Source of the DNA: JAVBLP01 sp052034625
Lineage (GTDB): Bacteria > Elusimicrobiota > Endomicrobiia > Endomicrobiales > Endomicrobiaceae
DNA length: 24,507 nucleotides
Direction of reading: 5' to 3'
NCBI GenBank assembly: GCA_052034625.1
Contig: JBPOII010000023.1
Span: forward strand, 1 to 24,507
Position numbers and translations under genes: made by a program. Positions 1 to 6,197 of the stretch are shown here, piece by piece; position 1 is the first letter of the stretch; the number at the start of each line of letters is the position of its first letter. The notes below the pieces were generated by a model, which searched no databases, was not told where the DNA came from, and saw nothing but the letters and a program-made list of their open reading frames with translations.

Positions 1-1
1 G

Positions 2-493
2 AATGTGATAATAAATAATAATGAAGCTAAAAGTGCATTAGGAACAAGTGAAACGGACAATATGGGATATTCAATAGGTTTAAAAGGCGGTTATGATATA
101 GCATTTGGAAGTAATTGGACATTAGAATCTAATATGATACTTATGTATTCAGGAGTAACAGCAAGCGAATATACAAATGCCGGCGGATATAAAGTAGAAG
201 ATGAAGGGATAAACGGTTTATTGATACAGCCGGGAGTAAAAGTAAAGTTAGACCTTGAAGACGGCTGGCAGCCGTACGGGCTTATGGATATATCGATAAA
301 TACTGGTGAGAGTGCAACGAAAGTGGCAGGATCAAAAGCAGAAGCATTGAAGTTAGATCCGTATTTTGAATGCGGCTTAGGAGTAAATAAAGATTTTGCA
401 AATACACCATGGAGTGCTTATGCACAGGTAACAGGTAAATCTGGTTCAAGAGCCGGAGCAGGCATAAATCTAGGCGTAAAATATGCTTTTTAA
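2..493 (+). CDS. Autotransporter-type outer-membrane beta-barrel, C-terminal part (5' truncated by window)
   Basis: The reading frame is open to the left window edge, so this is the 3' end of a larger gene; the GTG at 5 is just an internal codon. About 163 residues are visible. They alternate short polar turns with amphipathic strands (YSIGLKGGYDIAF, WTLESNMILMYSG, LLIQPGVKVKLDL, LDPYFECGLGVNKDF, WSAYAQVTGKSGS, GAGINLGVKYAF) and end in a terminal Phe, the signature recognised by the BAM outer-membrane insertion machinery. The pattern fits the end of an autotransporter barrel domain. Such proteins carry a surface-exposed passenger upstream, which lies outside this window. A strong hairpin terminator follows 23 nt after the stop, so this gene ends its transcript. 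The barrel call is fairly secure; the passenger function cannot be known from here. Confidence 0.8.
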   Translation, partial: NVIINNNEAKSALGTSETDNMGYSIGLKGGYDIAFGSNWTLESNMILMYSGVTASEYTNAGGYKVEDEGINGLLIQPGVKVKLDLEDGWQPYGLMDISINTGESATKVAGSKAEALKLDPYFECGLGVNKDFANTPWSAYAQVTGKSGSRAGAGINLGVKYAF

Positions 494-516
494 GTTATAA
501 AAGCAAATACAGTATG

Positions 517-550
517 AAAGAACGGGAAAAAACCTTCCCGTTCTTTTTGT
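517..550 (+). terminator. Rho-independent terminator of the autotransporter gene
   Basis: Perfect 12-bp stem, arm AAAGAACGGGAA (517-528) pairing with TTCCCGTTCTTT (535-546) around a 6-nt loop, running into a T-rich tail (544-554). It lies 23 nt after the barrel stop codon. Confidence 0.9.
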
Positions 551-670
551 TTTATGTATATAAAGTCATAACAAGATGTCATGTTTAACCCTGCGACTAT
601 GCTCAAAGTAAATTCCGCCGAAACATCTGCCTTTTGTTGTTAATTGTAGTTTTATTTTGTCTTTGTCGTT

Positions 671-839
671 GCCGCCTCAGAAGCACAGATTATGAACGGA
701 AAGATTTTTCAGACGGCTTAATTCCTGCATGTTTGAAGCCTTTGAAAAAGGCAAGTTTCAGGAATTGGCTGGAAAATCTTGCAGTGAATGTGCTTCAGCG
801 GCAGAGTTTTGCACACTTTTGATCGTTTGCAAAAGTGTG
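671..839 (-). repeat. Modular intergenic repeat, copy A (inverted relative to copy B)
   Basis: Two blocks match copy B in reverse complement. Positions 671-726 match 3688-3743 at 49 of 56 bases by my count, and 793-839 match 3392-3438 at 44 of 47. The 66 nt between the blocks in this copy do not match the 249 nt between them in copy B. The longer block has AGGAATTAAGCCGTCTG in copy B orientation; the shorter carries a perfect 10-bp hairpin and the string CTGCCGCTGAAG. Function unknown. Confidence 0.85.
812..839. repeat. Conserved hairpin in repeat copy A
   Basis: Arms CACACTTTTG (812-821) and CAAAAGTGTG (830-839) pair perfectly around an 8-nt loop. The copy at 3392-3419 has T-A instead of C-G at the terminal pair, so pairing is kept. 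No T tract follows on the plus strand, so it is not a classical terminator for the gene before it. Confidence 0.8.
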
Positions 840-855
840 AAAGAAAATATAGTCT

Positions 856-947
856 GTCATCCTCGAAATTCGTAATCGGGGATCCATTTTGTCTTTAGAT
901 TTTTTTATTTTTAACGTGGATTCCCGACAAATACACTCGGGAATGAG
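856..947. repeat. Inverted pair of 31-bp palindromic units (left pair)
   Basis: Unit 1 spans 856-886 and unit 2, in opposite orientation, 917-947, with 30 bp between them. Each unit has arm GTCATTCCCGA, nine loop bases, then arm TCGGGRATCCA; unit 1 has a decayed first arm (CCTCGA for CCCGA) and unit 2 differs at its outer end. Each unit can fold alone and the two can also pair with each other. A second pair is at 3801-3926. The architecture resembles the dRS3 elements of Neisseria (ATTCCC, eight bases, GGGAAT), but shared descent is not implied. Confidence 0.85.
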
Positions 948-1080
948 AAGACAGAGAGAAATTGTTGCTTTGCCTTTGTTGCCGTTGATTCGTAATTGTC
1001 TTTTAATTGCCATACCTCTATTTTTTTTATAAAATTAATAAAATATATTTTATTGTATAAATATACCCGATGGAGGGGAA

Positions 1081-1644
1081 ATGACACAAAATACAACAGA
1101 AACTTTAAAACAGATAGGCACGCGGATTAAGGCTATCAGGGAAATATCTGACTTGTCGACAGCTGATTTTGCAAAAAGCATTAATTTGGATACCGATACA
1201 TATTTAGAGTATGAAAGAGGCGAGGCAGATATCCCTATAAGCGTACTTTCAGCGATTTCGTCAGCATATAAGGTTGAAATGACTGCACTCCTGACAGGCG
1301 GAGAGCCGAGGCTTACGCGTATTCAAGTAGTCAGAAAAGGAAAGGGTCTCAAAATTGACAGAAGAAAAGAGTATAAATATCAGGATCTTGCTTTCAATTT
1401 TATTAATAAAAAAGCGGAAGTTTTCTTTGTAACAGCTGAAGTAGAAAAAGAACCTCCTCATCATGCATACTCTCATTCCGGTCAGGAATTCAACTATATT
1501 CTTGAAGGCACACTTAAAATAATATTTGACGGCAAAGAATATATTCTTGAAGAAGGCGATTCCGTTTTTTTTGATTCTGGATATGATCATACAATGTCGG
1601 CAGTAGGCGATAAACCGGCAAAGTTTATAGCAGTAGTGCTTTAA
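1081..1644 (+). CDS. XRE-family transcriptional regulator with C-terminal cupin domain
   Basis: The 187-residue protein has an N-terminal helix-turn-helix of the XRE/Cro type (about residues 9-65, LKQIGTRIKAIR then STADFAKSINLD) and a C-terminal cupin_2 barrel (about 112-187). Cupin metal ligands are visible as H128, H132 and E136 before LEG, with H170 in the second motif (GYDH). Proteins of this layout are usually one-component regulators in which the cupin senses a small molecule. The start is the ATG directly after a strong Shine-Dalgarno GGAGGGG (about 1072-1078). The acyl-CoA synthetase begins 44 nt after the stop, so the two are probably co-transcribed and the regulator may control that gene in response to a carboxylate or acyl-CoA. 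The ligand is unknown; the domain call is strong. Confidence 0.9.
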   Translation: MTQNTTETLKQIGTRIKAIREISDLSTADFAKSINLDTDTYLEYERGEADIPISVLSAISSAYKVEMTALLTGGEPRLTRIQVVRKGKGLKIDRRKEYKYQDLAFNFINKKAEVFFVTAEVEKEPPHHAYSHSGQEFNYILEGTLKIIFDGKEYILEEGDSVFFDSGYDHTMSAVGDKPAKFIAVVL

Positions 1645-1688
1645 AAATATAAATTCTGAAATAAGTTCAGACAAACAGAGGGAAAACA

Positions 1689-3347
1689 ATGTTAGTAGAC
1701 AGATACACAAAATCAAATTATTCATCTTATGAAGACTTTATAGCAAACTGTAAAATAAAAGTTCCGGAAAATTTTAATTTCGGTTTTGATATAGTTGATG
1801 AAACTGCAAAACAGACGCCCGATAAAAAAGCTATGATATGGTGCAATGAAGAAGGGGACGAAAGGATATTTACTTTTGATGATATAAGGAAGTATAGCAA
1901 TAAGACCGCTAACTTTTTTAAATCTCTCGGCATTAAAAAAGGCGATTTTGTAATGCTTATGCTTAAAAGACGTTTTGAGTATTGGTTTTGTGCTGTAGCT
2001 TTACATAAGATCGGAGCAGTGCTTATACCGGCAACTCATCTTTTAACAGTAAAAGATATAAAATACAGAGTTGAGGCTGTGGATATTAAAACAATAGTTG
2101 CTGCCGCTGATAAAAGGATAACCGATGTTGTTGATGAGGTCAGAGTTGAACTTCCAGGACTAAAGAATGTTATTTCGGTAAACGGAAAAGTGGACGGTTG
2201 GCTTGAATATAGCACAGAAGTAGAAAAACATTCTGATATATTTGAAAGGCCTGCCGGAGAAGAAGCTACAAAAAACGATGATATTTTTCTTATGTATTTT
2301 ACTTCCGGTACTACAGGGATGCCGAAAATGGCATATCACGATTTCACATATCCGCTTGGACATATACTTACGGCAAGATTTTGGCAGAATCTTGACGATT
2401 CATGTATACATCTAACTGTTGCAGATACGGGTTGGGCAAAAACTTCATGGGGAAAAATATACGGACAGTGGATAAGCGGTGCCTGTCTTTTTACTTATGA
2501 TTATGAGAGATTTCACCCTGATGAACTGTTAGAGAAAGTAGCAAAATACGGAGTTACTTCTTTCTGTGCTCCTCCGACAGTATACAGACATATAATAAAA
2601 GAAGATATTTCTAAGTTTGATCTGTCTAAACTCAGATATGCAGAAACTGCCGGAGAACCTTTGAATCCGGAAGTTTTCCATCAATTCAAAAAGATGACAG
2701 GTCTTGAAATAAAAGAAGGTTTCGGTCAGACTGAAAGTGTTGTTTTTGCCGCAAATTTCCCATGGCTTAAAGTAAAGCCCGGTTCGATGGGTAAACCGGC
2801 AGCCGGATGGGATGTTGATATTGTTGATGATGAGAATAATTCATGCGATGTAGGACAGGAAGGACATCTTGTAATAAGAACGCCTAACGGTAAACCTGTC
2901 GGCTTGTTTTGCGGATACTATAAAGATGAAGCTCTAACAAAGCGTTGTTGGAGTAATGATATTTATGATACCGGCGATATGGCATATAAAGATGAAGACG
3001 GTTTCTTGTGGTTTGTCGGACGTTCTGACGACGTTATTAAAAGTTCAGGATATAGGATAGGGCCTTTTGAAGTTGAAAGTGCTCTTATGGAACACCCAAG
3101 CGTTCTTGAATGTGCTATAACAGGAGTTCCTGATAATGAGAGAGGCTCTGTTGTAAAGGCTACAATTATACTTGCTAAAGGATATGAGCCCAGCCAAGAA
3201 CTTATCGTTGAACTTCAAGATCATGTGAAAAGAGTTACAGCTCCTTATAAATATCCGAGAATTATTGAGTTCGTAAAAGATCTGCCTAAAACAATAAGCG
3301 GAAAGATAAGAAGAATAGAGATAAGAGAAAACGATCAAAATAAATAA
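1689..3347 (+). CDS. Medium-chain-type acyl-CoA synthetase (AMP-forming)
   Basis: This 552-residue adenylate-forming enzyme activates a carboxylic acid with ATP to acyl-AMP and then to acyl-CoA. Visible motifs are the phosphate loop TSGTTGMPK (205-213), GFGQTES (344-350), the hinge region YDTGD (426-430) and GRSDDVIKSSGYRIGPFEVE (444-463), and the catalytic lysine K539 in KTISGK near the C terminus. The stretch ADTGWAKTSWGKIYGQW (245-261) is typical of the medium-chain (ACSM/MACS) subfamily rather than classical acetyl-CoA synthetase, which is also about 100 residues longer. Substrate is therefore likely a short-to-medium, branched or aromatic acid, but sequence alone does not fix it. The ATG follows GAGGG (about 1678-1682). 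It lies 44 nt after the cupin regulator. No standard terminator follows; instead there are hairpin-rich repeats. Confidence 0.92.
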   Translation: MLVDRYTKSNYSSYEDFIANCKIKVPENFNFGFDIVDETAKQTPDKKAMIWCNEEGDERIFTFDDIRKYSNKTANFFKSLGIKKGDFVMLMLKRRFEYWFCAVALHKIGAVLIPATHLLTVKDIKYRVEAVDIKTIVAAADKRITDVVDEVRVELPGLKNVISVNGKVDGWLEYSTEVEKHSDIFERPAGEEATKNDDIFLMYFTSGTTGMPKMAYHDFTYPLGHILTARFWQNLDDSCIHLTVADTGWAKTSWGKIYGQWISGACLFTYDYERFHPDELLEKVAKYGVTSFCAPPTVYRHIIKEDISKFDLSKLRYAETAGEPLNPEVFHQFKKMTGLEIKEGFGQTESVVFAANFPWLKVKPGSMGKPAAGWDVDIVDDENNSCDVGQEGHLVIRTPNGKPVGLFCGYYKDEALTKRCWSNDIYDTGDMAYKDEDGFLWFVGRSDDVIKSSGYRIGPFEVESALMEHPSVLECAITGVPDNERGSVVKATIILAKGYEPSQELIVELQDHVKRVTAPYKYPRIIEFVKDLPKTISGKIRRIEIRENDQNK

Positions 3348-3360
3348 AATTCCAATAGGC

Positions 3361-3378
3361 AAGGGTAACCATACCCTT
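3361..3378. repeat. Short hairpin AAGGGTA/TACCCTT, first copy
   Basis: Seven-bp arms (3361-3367 and 3372-3378) around a 4-nt loop, 14 nt after the synthetase stop codon. It might slow or stop transcription, but the following sequence is only weakly T-rich (3387-3392). The same arms recur at 3451-3469. Confidence 0.5.
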
Positions 3379-3450
3379 AGACCAGCTTTTTTACACTTTT
3401 GCAAGCGATCAAAAGTGTACAAAACTCTGCCGCTGAAGAACGGTTCTTTC

Positions 3451-3469
3451 AAGGGTATTGCATACCCTT
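3451..3469. repeat. Short hairpin AAGGGTAT/ATACCCTT, second copy
   Basis: Eight-bp arms (3451-3458 and 3462-3469) with a 3-nt loop. It repeats the arms of the hairpin at 3361-3378, 90 nt upstream. Confidence 0.55.
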
Positions 3470-3524
3470 ACACCCGCCTCTCTTTTAAAAAGTGAGCAAA
3501 TCGCCGCCTCGTTTGCATTCGCTT

Positions 3525-3627
3525 GAAAATATTTGTCGGTTTGCGAACTTGTAAAACGTTTATAAAGACTTTAAAGGAGTTTTACTTCAAACAACGCAAA
3601 CCGTGCTAAGCAAACACAAATATTTTC
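3525..3627. repeat. Imperfect nested inverted repeat inside copy B
   Basis: Three pairs of arms nest around a centre near 3570-3576: GAAAATATTTGT (3525-3536) with ACAAATATTTTC (3616-3627), CGGTTTGCG (3537-3545) with CGCAAACCG (3595-3603), and GTAAAAC (3551-3557) with GTTTTAC (3579-3585). GTTTGC at 3511-3516 also matches GCAAAC at 3610-3615. Unpaired stretches interrupt the stem. It could be a small decayed palindromic element or a structured transcript; nothing in it codes. Confidence 0.6.
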
Positions 3628-3800
3628 TGCACTCATAGACTCGCAAAAAGGGCGGCAGAACGACAACAAAGACAAAGACTTCCATACAGGAATTAAGCCG
3701 TCTGGAAAATCTTTCTGTTCATAGACCGTACTTCTAAGGCGGCGTAAAAGACAACAATGCTAAAAGACAAAATTAAAACTATAAAAGACTTTTTTGTCGT

Positions 3801-3926
3801 GTCATTCCCGAAATTCGTAATCGGGGATCCACTTTCTCTTTTGTCGTTGATTCGTAATTAGTAATTTCTAATTCGTAATTGTCTTTTATTCAACTTGGAT
3901 TCCCGACAAAGACACTCGGGAATGAC
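3801..3926. repeat. Inverted pair of 31-bp palindromic units (right pair)
   Basis: Unit 3 (3801-3831) has arm GTCATTCCCGA, loop AATTCGTAA and arm TCGGGGATCCA. Unit 4 (3896-3926) is the same unit reversed, with a loop reading GTGTCTTTG in its own orientation. The 64 bp between the units include a four-unit heptanucleotide array. Loop types match those of the left pair: AATTCGTAA in the left-hand unit and a GTGT-containing loop in the right-hand unit of both pairs. Confidence 0.85.
3850..3880. repeat. Heptanucleotide tandem repeat, consensus ATTCGTA, four units
   Basis: Units read ATTCGTA, ATTAGTA, ATTTCTA, ATTCGTA and then ATT. It sits between the two palindromic units of the right pair. Such short tandem heptamers are best known from cyanobacterial intergenic DNA; here the family also appears at 988, 3965 and, inverted, at 20376. 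Confidence 0.8.
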
Positions 3927-3964
3927 ACAACAAGAAAAAATGCCGTTGTCTTTTATTGTCGTTC

Positions 3965-3988
3965 ATTCGTAATTCGTAATTTGTAATT
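3965..3988. repeat. Heptanucleotide tandem repeat, three units
   Basis: Units ATTCGTA, ATTCGTA and ATTTGTA followed by ATT. Same family as the array at 3850-3880. Confidence 0.8.
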
Positions 3989-4128
3989 GTTGTAGTATCT
4001 TCCTGAGAAAAGCGGAGCTTTGCCTAAGGATCTGCTGTAAAGTTATAAAGGCAGAACTTTCAATACCTCATTCCAACATAGTATTAACTGTTATTATTTG
4101 TTGCAAAAATATGCAATAAACATATTTT

Positions 4129-4156
4129 TTGACAAATAAGCATAATTTGATAGAAT
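4129..4156 (+). promoter_or_regulatory. Sigma-70-type promoter of the phosphotransacetylase gene
   Basis: A perfect -35 TTGACA (4129-4134), 16-bp spacer and -10 TAGAAT (4151-4156), giving a transcription start near 4163 and a leader of roughly 48 nt before the ATG at 4211. It is the best promoter I see in the window. Confidence 0.75.
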
Positions 4157-4210
4157 AGTTTTACAAATCAAAAAAAATATCAAAAATACAAATATATAAG
4201 GAGAGTTGCA

Positions 4211-5215
4211 ATGGATGTAAGAGAACATATTTTTGGATTGGCAAAGAAGATCAAAGGAAAAGTCATACTTCCTGAAAGTATGGATATGAGAGTTCTTAAA
4301 GCTGCCCAGATACTTACAAAAGACGGTATAGCTTCGGTAGTACTTTTGGCTGAGAATGCTGAAGAAGTGAAGAAAACAGCCGCTGAAGCAGGAGTAAACC
4401 TTGAAGGTATTGAAATTATCAATATAGACAGAGCTTTGCTTGACGATAAAAAGATTGAAGATTTTGTCGCCGCGAGGACTAAAAAAGGATTGACCCCTGA
4501 AGAAGCACTTGATCTTTTAAAACAGCCTCTTTATTTTTCAATGATGTATTTAAAAAGCGGAAAATGTGATGCTTGTATTTGCGGTGCTGTTTATGATACT
4601 GCTGATGTATTAAGAGCTGCTATACATGTTGTAGGTACTTTGGAAGGTATAAAGCTTATTTCTTCATATTTCCTTATGATACCGCCTGAAAAACATTCTC
4701 TGGTTAAAGAGCCTGTATTATTTGCTGACTGCGGTGTAAATCCAAATCCAGATGCTGCAGGTTTAAAGGATATAGCTGTTGCAACATCTGCAAACTTTCA
4801 AAAACTTTTCCCCGGAAGAGAAGCAAATATTGCTTTTCTTTCCTATTCTACAAAAGGCAGTGCAAAAAATGAAATACTTGAAAAGATAGTTGAAGGTACA
4901 AATATAACGAAAGAGTTTTTTAAAGACAGCAAAAATATAAATGTTGACGGCGAACTTCAATTTGATGCGGCAGTGATTCCTGAAATAGGCAAAAGAAAAG
5001 CACCGGGATCAAAAGTTGCCGGTAATGCCAATATCTTTATTTTCCCTGATCTCAATGCCGGAAATGTAGGTTATAAAATGGCAGAAAGGTTTGGCGGTTT
5101 TCAGGCGATAGGTCCTTTGTTACAAGGGCTTGCTCTTCCTGTAAGCGATTTAAGCAGAGGATGCAGTCCGGAAGATGTTGTTCTAGCAAGCGCAATAATG
5201 CTTTTGCAAAAGTAA
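4211..5215 (+). CDS. pta: Phosphate acetyltransferase (phosphotransacetylase family)
   Basis: The 334-residue protein has the length of the short, single-domain Pta, which interconverts acetyl-CoA plus phosphate with acetyl-phosphate plus CoA. Family motifs are visible along the whole chain: LPESMDMRVLKAA (20-32), CGAVYDTADVLRAA (124-137), the phosphate/CoA region LSYSTKGSAKNE (210-221), DGELQFDAA (246-254), NANIFIFPDLNAGNVGYK (272-289) and GPLLQGLALPVSDLSRGC (301-318). The start follows GGAGAG (about 4200-4205). It has its own promoter and terminator, so it is monocistronic. No acetate or butyrate kinase gene is present in the window. A phosphate butyryltransferase is the main alternative, but the LNAGN and DLSRGC motifs favour the Pta side. 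Confidence 0.93.
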   Translation: MDVREHIFGLAKKIKGKVILPESMDMRVLKAAQILTKDGIASVVLLAENAEEVKKTAAEAGVNLEGIEIINIDRALLDDKKIEDFVAARTKKGLTPEEALDLLKQPLYFSMMYLKSGKCDACICGAVYDTADVLRAAIHVVGTLEGIKLISSYFLMIPPEKHSLVKEPVLFADCGVNPNPDAAGLKDIAVATSANFQKLFPGREANIAFLSYSTKGSAKNEILEKIVEGTNITKEFFKDSKNINVDGELQFDAAVIPEIGKRKAPGSKVAGNANIFIFPDLNAGNVGYKMAERFGGFQAIGPLLQGLALPVSDLSRGCSPEDVVLASAIMLLQK

Positions 5216-5244
5216 ATAATTTAAAATATTTATAGTTTTACTAT

Positions 5245-5277
5245 AAAAATGCAAAGCTGAAAATGCTTTGCATTTTT
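5245..5277 (+). terminator. Rho-independent terminator of the phosphotransacetylase gene
   Basis: Perfect 13-bp stem, AAAAATGCAAAGC (5245-5257) with GCTTTGCATTTTT (5265-5277), 7-nt loop. The T tract is part of the 3' arm and is followed by AAA. Confidence 0.88.
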
Positions 5278-5307
5278 AAATAAAACAAGTCAGATTTAAG
5301 GATAAAA

Positions 5308-6096
5308 ATGGAAATAATAGATGCACATACACATATATACCCTGAAAAAATAGCGGAAAGAGCTAAAGACTTTTTGCGTGAATCTTTTAAACGCGAGATG
5401 ATAGATATTCCGATACTTGAAAATCTTTTTAAGTATATGGATAATGCAGGAATATCAAAAAGTGTATTGGCATCGGTGGCTTCAAGACCTGATCAGGTAA
5501 TTTCCATAAACAATTGGCTTTTTTCTATTAAAGATGAAAGAATAATACCATTTGCTTCAATGCATCCTTTTTTTGATAATTATAAAGAAGAACTTAAAAG
5601 GATAAAAGACAATGCAAAAGGCGTAAAAATACAATCTGAATTCCAGATGTTCAATATTGACGATGAAAAAGCATTTCCTATGTATGAAGAACTTGAAAAA
5701 CTAGAGATACCTGTTCTATTCCATTGCGGAGTAGAGCTGACATCTCCCGGTATAGTGCGTTCTTCTCCTGACAAAATGCTTAAAGTCCTTGAAAAATTCC
5801 CGTCTATGAAAGTTATAGGAGCACATATGGGCGGTTTTCTTATGTGGGAAGAAGTGTTGGATAAGCTTGTTGGGAAAAATATATATTTTGATACTTCGGA
5901 CAGCATACGTTTTATGAAAAAAGAAACGCTCAAAGGCTATTTTGAAAAGCATGGTTTTGACAAGATTTTTTATGCCTCGGATTTTCCGCTTGAAAATCCA
6001 AAAGATGATGTTGATTTTATAAAAGCACTTGATATATCCGAAGAGAATAAAGAAAAGATATTTTCGGGCAATATAAAAAAATTACTTGGGCTTTAA
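5308..6096 (+). CDS. Amidohydrolase of the amidohydrolase_2 / ACMSD-like type
   Basis: The 262-residue protein is a TIM-barrel metal hydrolase or decarboxylase. It starts with the metal-binding HxH in DAHTHIYP (H7, H9), followed by H139 in LFHCGVE, H173 in GAHMGG and D225 in YASDFPLENP, the usual set for a mononuclear amidohydrolase_2 (COG2159) enzyme. Family members act on very different substrates (amides, carboxylates of aromatic acids), so the reaction cannot be read from the sequence. The ATG follows AAGGA (5298-5302) at good spacing. The gene sits alone between the pta terminator and the thrC promoter region, with no terminator of its own. Confidence 0.85.
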   Translation: MEIIDAHTHIYPEKIAERAKDFLRESFKREMIDIPILENLFKYMDNAGISKSVLASVASRPDQVISINNWLFSIKDERIIPFASMHPFFDNYKEELKRIKDNAKGVKIQSEFQMFNIDDEKAFPMYEELEKLEIPVLFHCGVELTSPGIVRSSPDKMLKVLEKFPSMKVIGAHMGGFLMWEEVLDKLVGKNIYFDTSDSIRFMKKETLKGYFEKHGFDKIFYASDFPLENPKDDVDFIKALDISEENKEKIFSGNIKKLLGL

Positions 6097-6111
6097 ACCT
6101 TGTTTATTCAT

Positions 6112-6140
6112 TTGCTTTTGCGATAATAAAATAATACAAT
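6112..6140 (+). promoter_or_regulatory. Possible promoter of thrC
   Basis: TTGCTT (6112-6117), 17-bp spacer, TACAAT (6135-6140), in the 101-nt gap before thrC. Expected start near 6147, leaving a leader of about 50 nt. I see no threonine-attenuator peptide or clear hairpin in that leader. Confidence 0.45.
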
Positions 6141-6197
6141 TCTAAATATAAAAAAGCGGTTGGATTATCAACAAATTTTAAGAAAAAGGAAAATGAA

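Larger units (their letters stand above)
555..1080. other. Repeat-rich intergenic region, left side
   Basis: No convincing gene. The stretch holds the inverted counterpart of repeat modules also found at 3392-3743, a hairpin at 812-839, a pair of 31-bp palindromic units at 856-947, and one ATTCGTAATT motif at 988-997. From 1013 it becomes very AT-rich, which could hold the promoter for the gene at 1081, but I see no confident -35/-10 pair. A short plus-strand frame at 634-822 lies wholly inside repeat sequence and looks non-coding. Confidence 0.7.
3392..3743 (+). repeat. Modular intergenic repeat, copy B
   Basis: Counterpart of copy A in opposite orientation. Block 3392-3438 holds the perfect hairpin TACACTTTTG/CAAAAGTGTA (3392-3401 and 3410-3419) and CTGCCGCTGAAG. 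Block 3688-3743 is the 56-bp module. Between the blocks this copy carries about 249 nt not present in copy A, including the imperfect inverted repeat at 3525-3627. Confidence 0.85.
3348..4128. other. Repeat-rich intergenic region, right side
   Basis: About 0.8 kb without a plausible gene on either strand. In order it holds two AAGGGTA/TACCCTT hairpins (3361-3378 and 3451-3469), repeat copy B (3392-3743) interrupted by an imperfect inverted repeat (3525-3627), a second inverted pair of 31-bp units (3801-3926) and two heptanucleotide arrays (3850-3880 and 3965-3988). The promoter of the phosphotransacetylase gene follows at 4129. Confidence 0.75.

Noticed and set aside
634..822. Plus-strand frame of 62 codons in the left intergenic region
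   Set aside because: It lies inside repeat copy A; the inverted copy B does not keep a frame, and there is no ribosome-binding site.
3392..3419. Perfect 10-bp hairpin after the synthetase, as a terminator
   Set aside because: No T tract follows on either strand, and an inverted copy with the same loop type lies upstream of the operon, so it is better read as a repeat module.
3045..3452. Minus-strand frame overlapping the end of the acyl-CoA synthetase
   Set aside because: It is antisense to a well-conserved gene and runs out into repeat DNA; no domain is seen.
3801..3988. CRISPR array
   Set aside because: Repeats are palindromic units in inverted pairs and 7-bp tandem units; there are no regularly spaced direct repeats with unique spacers and no cas genes.
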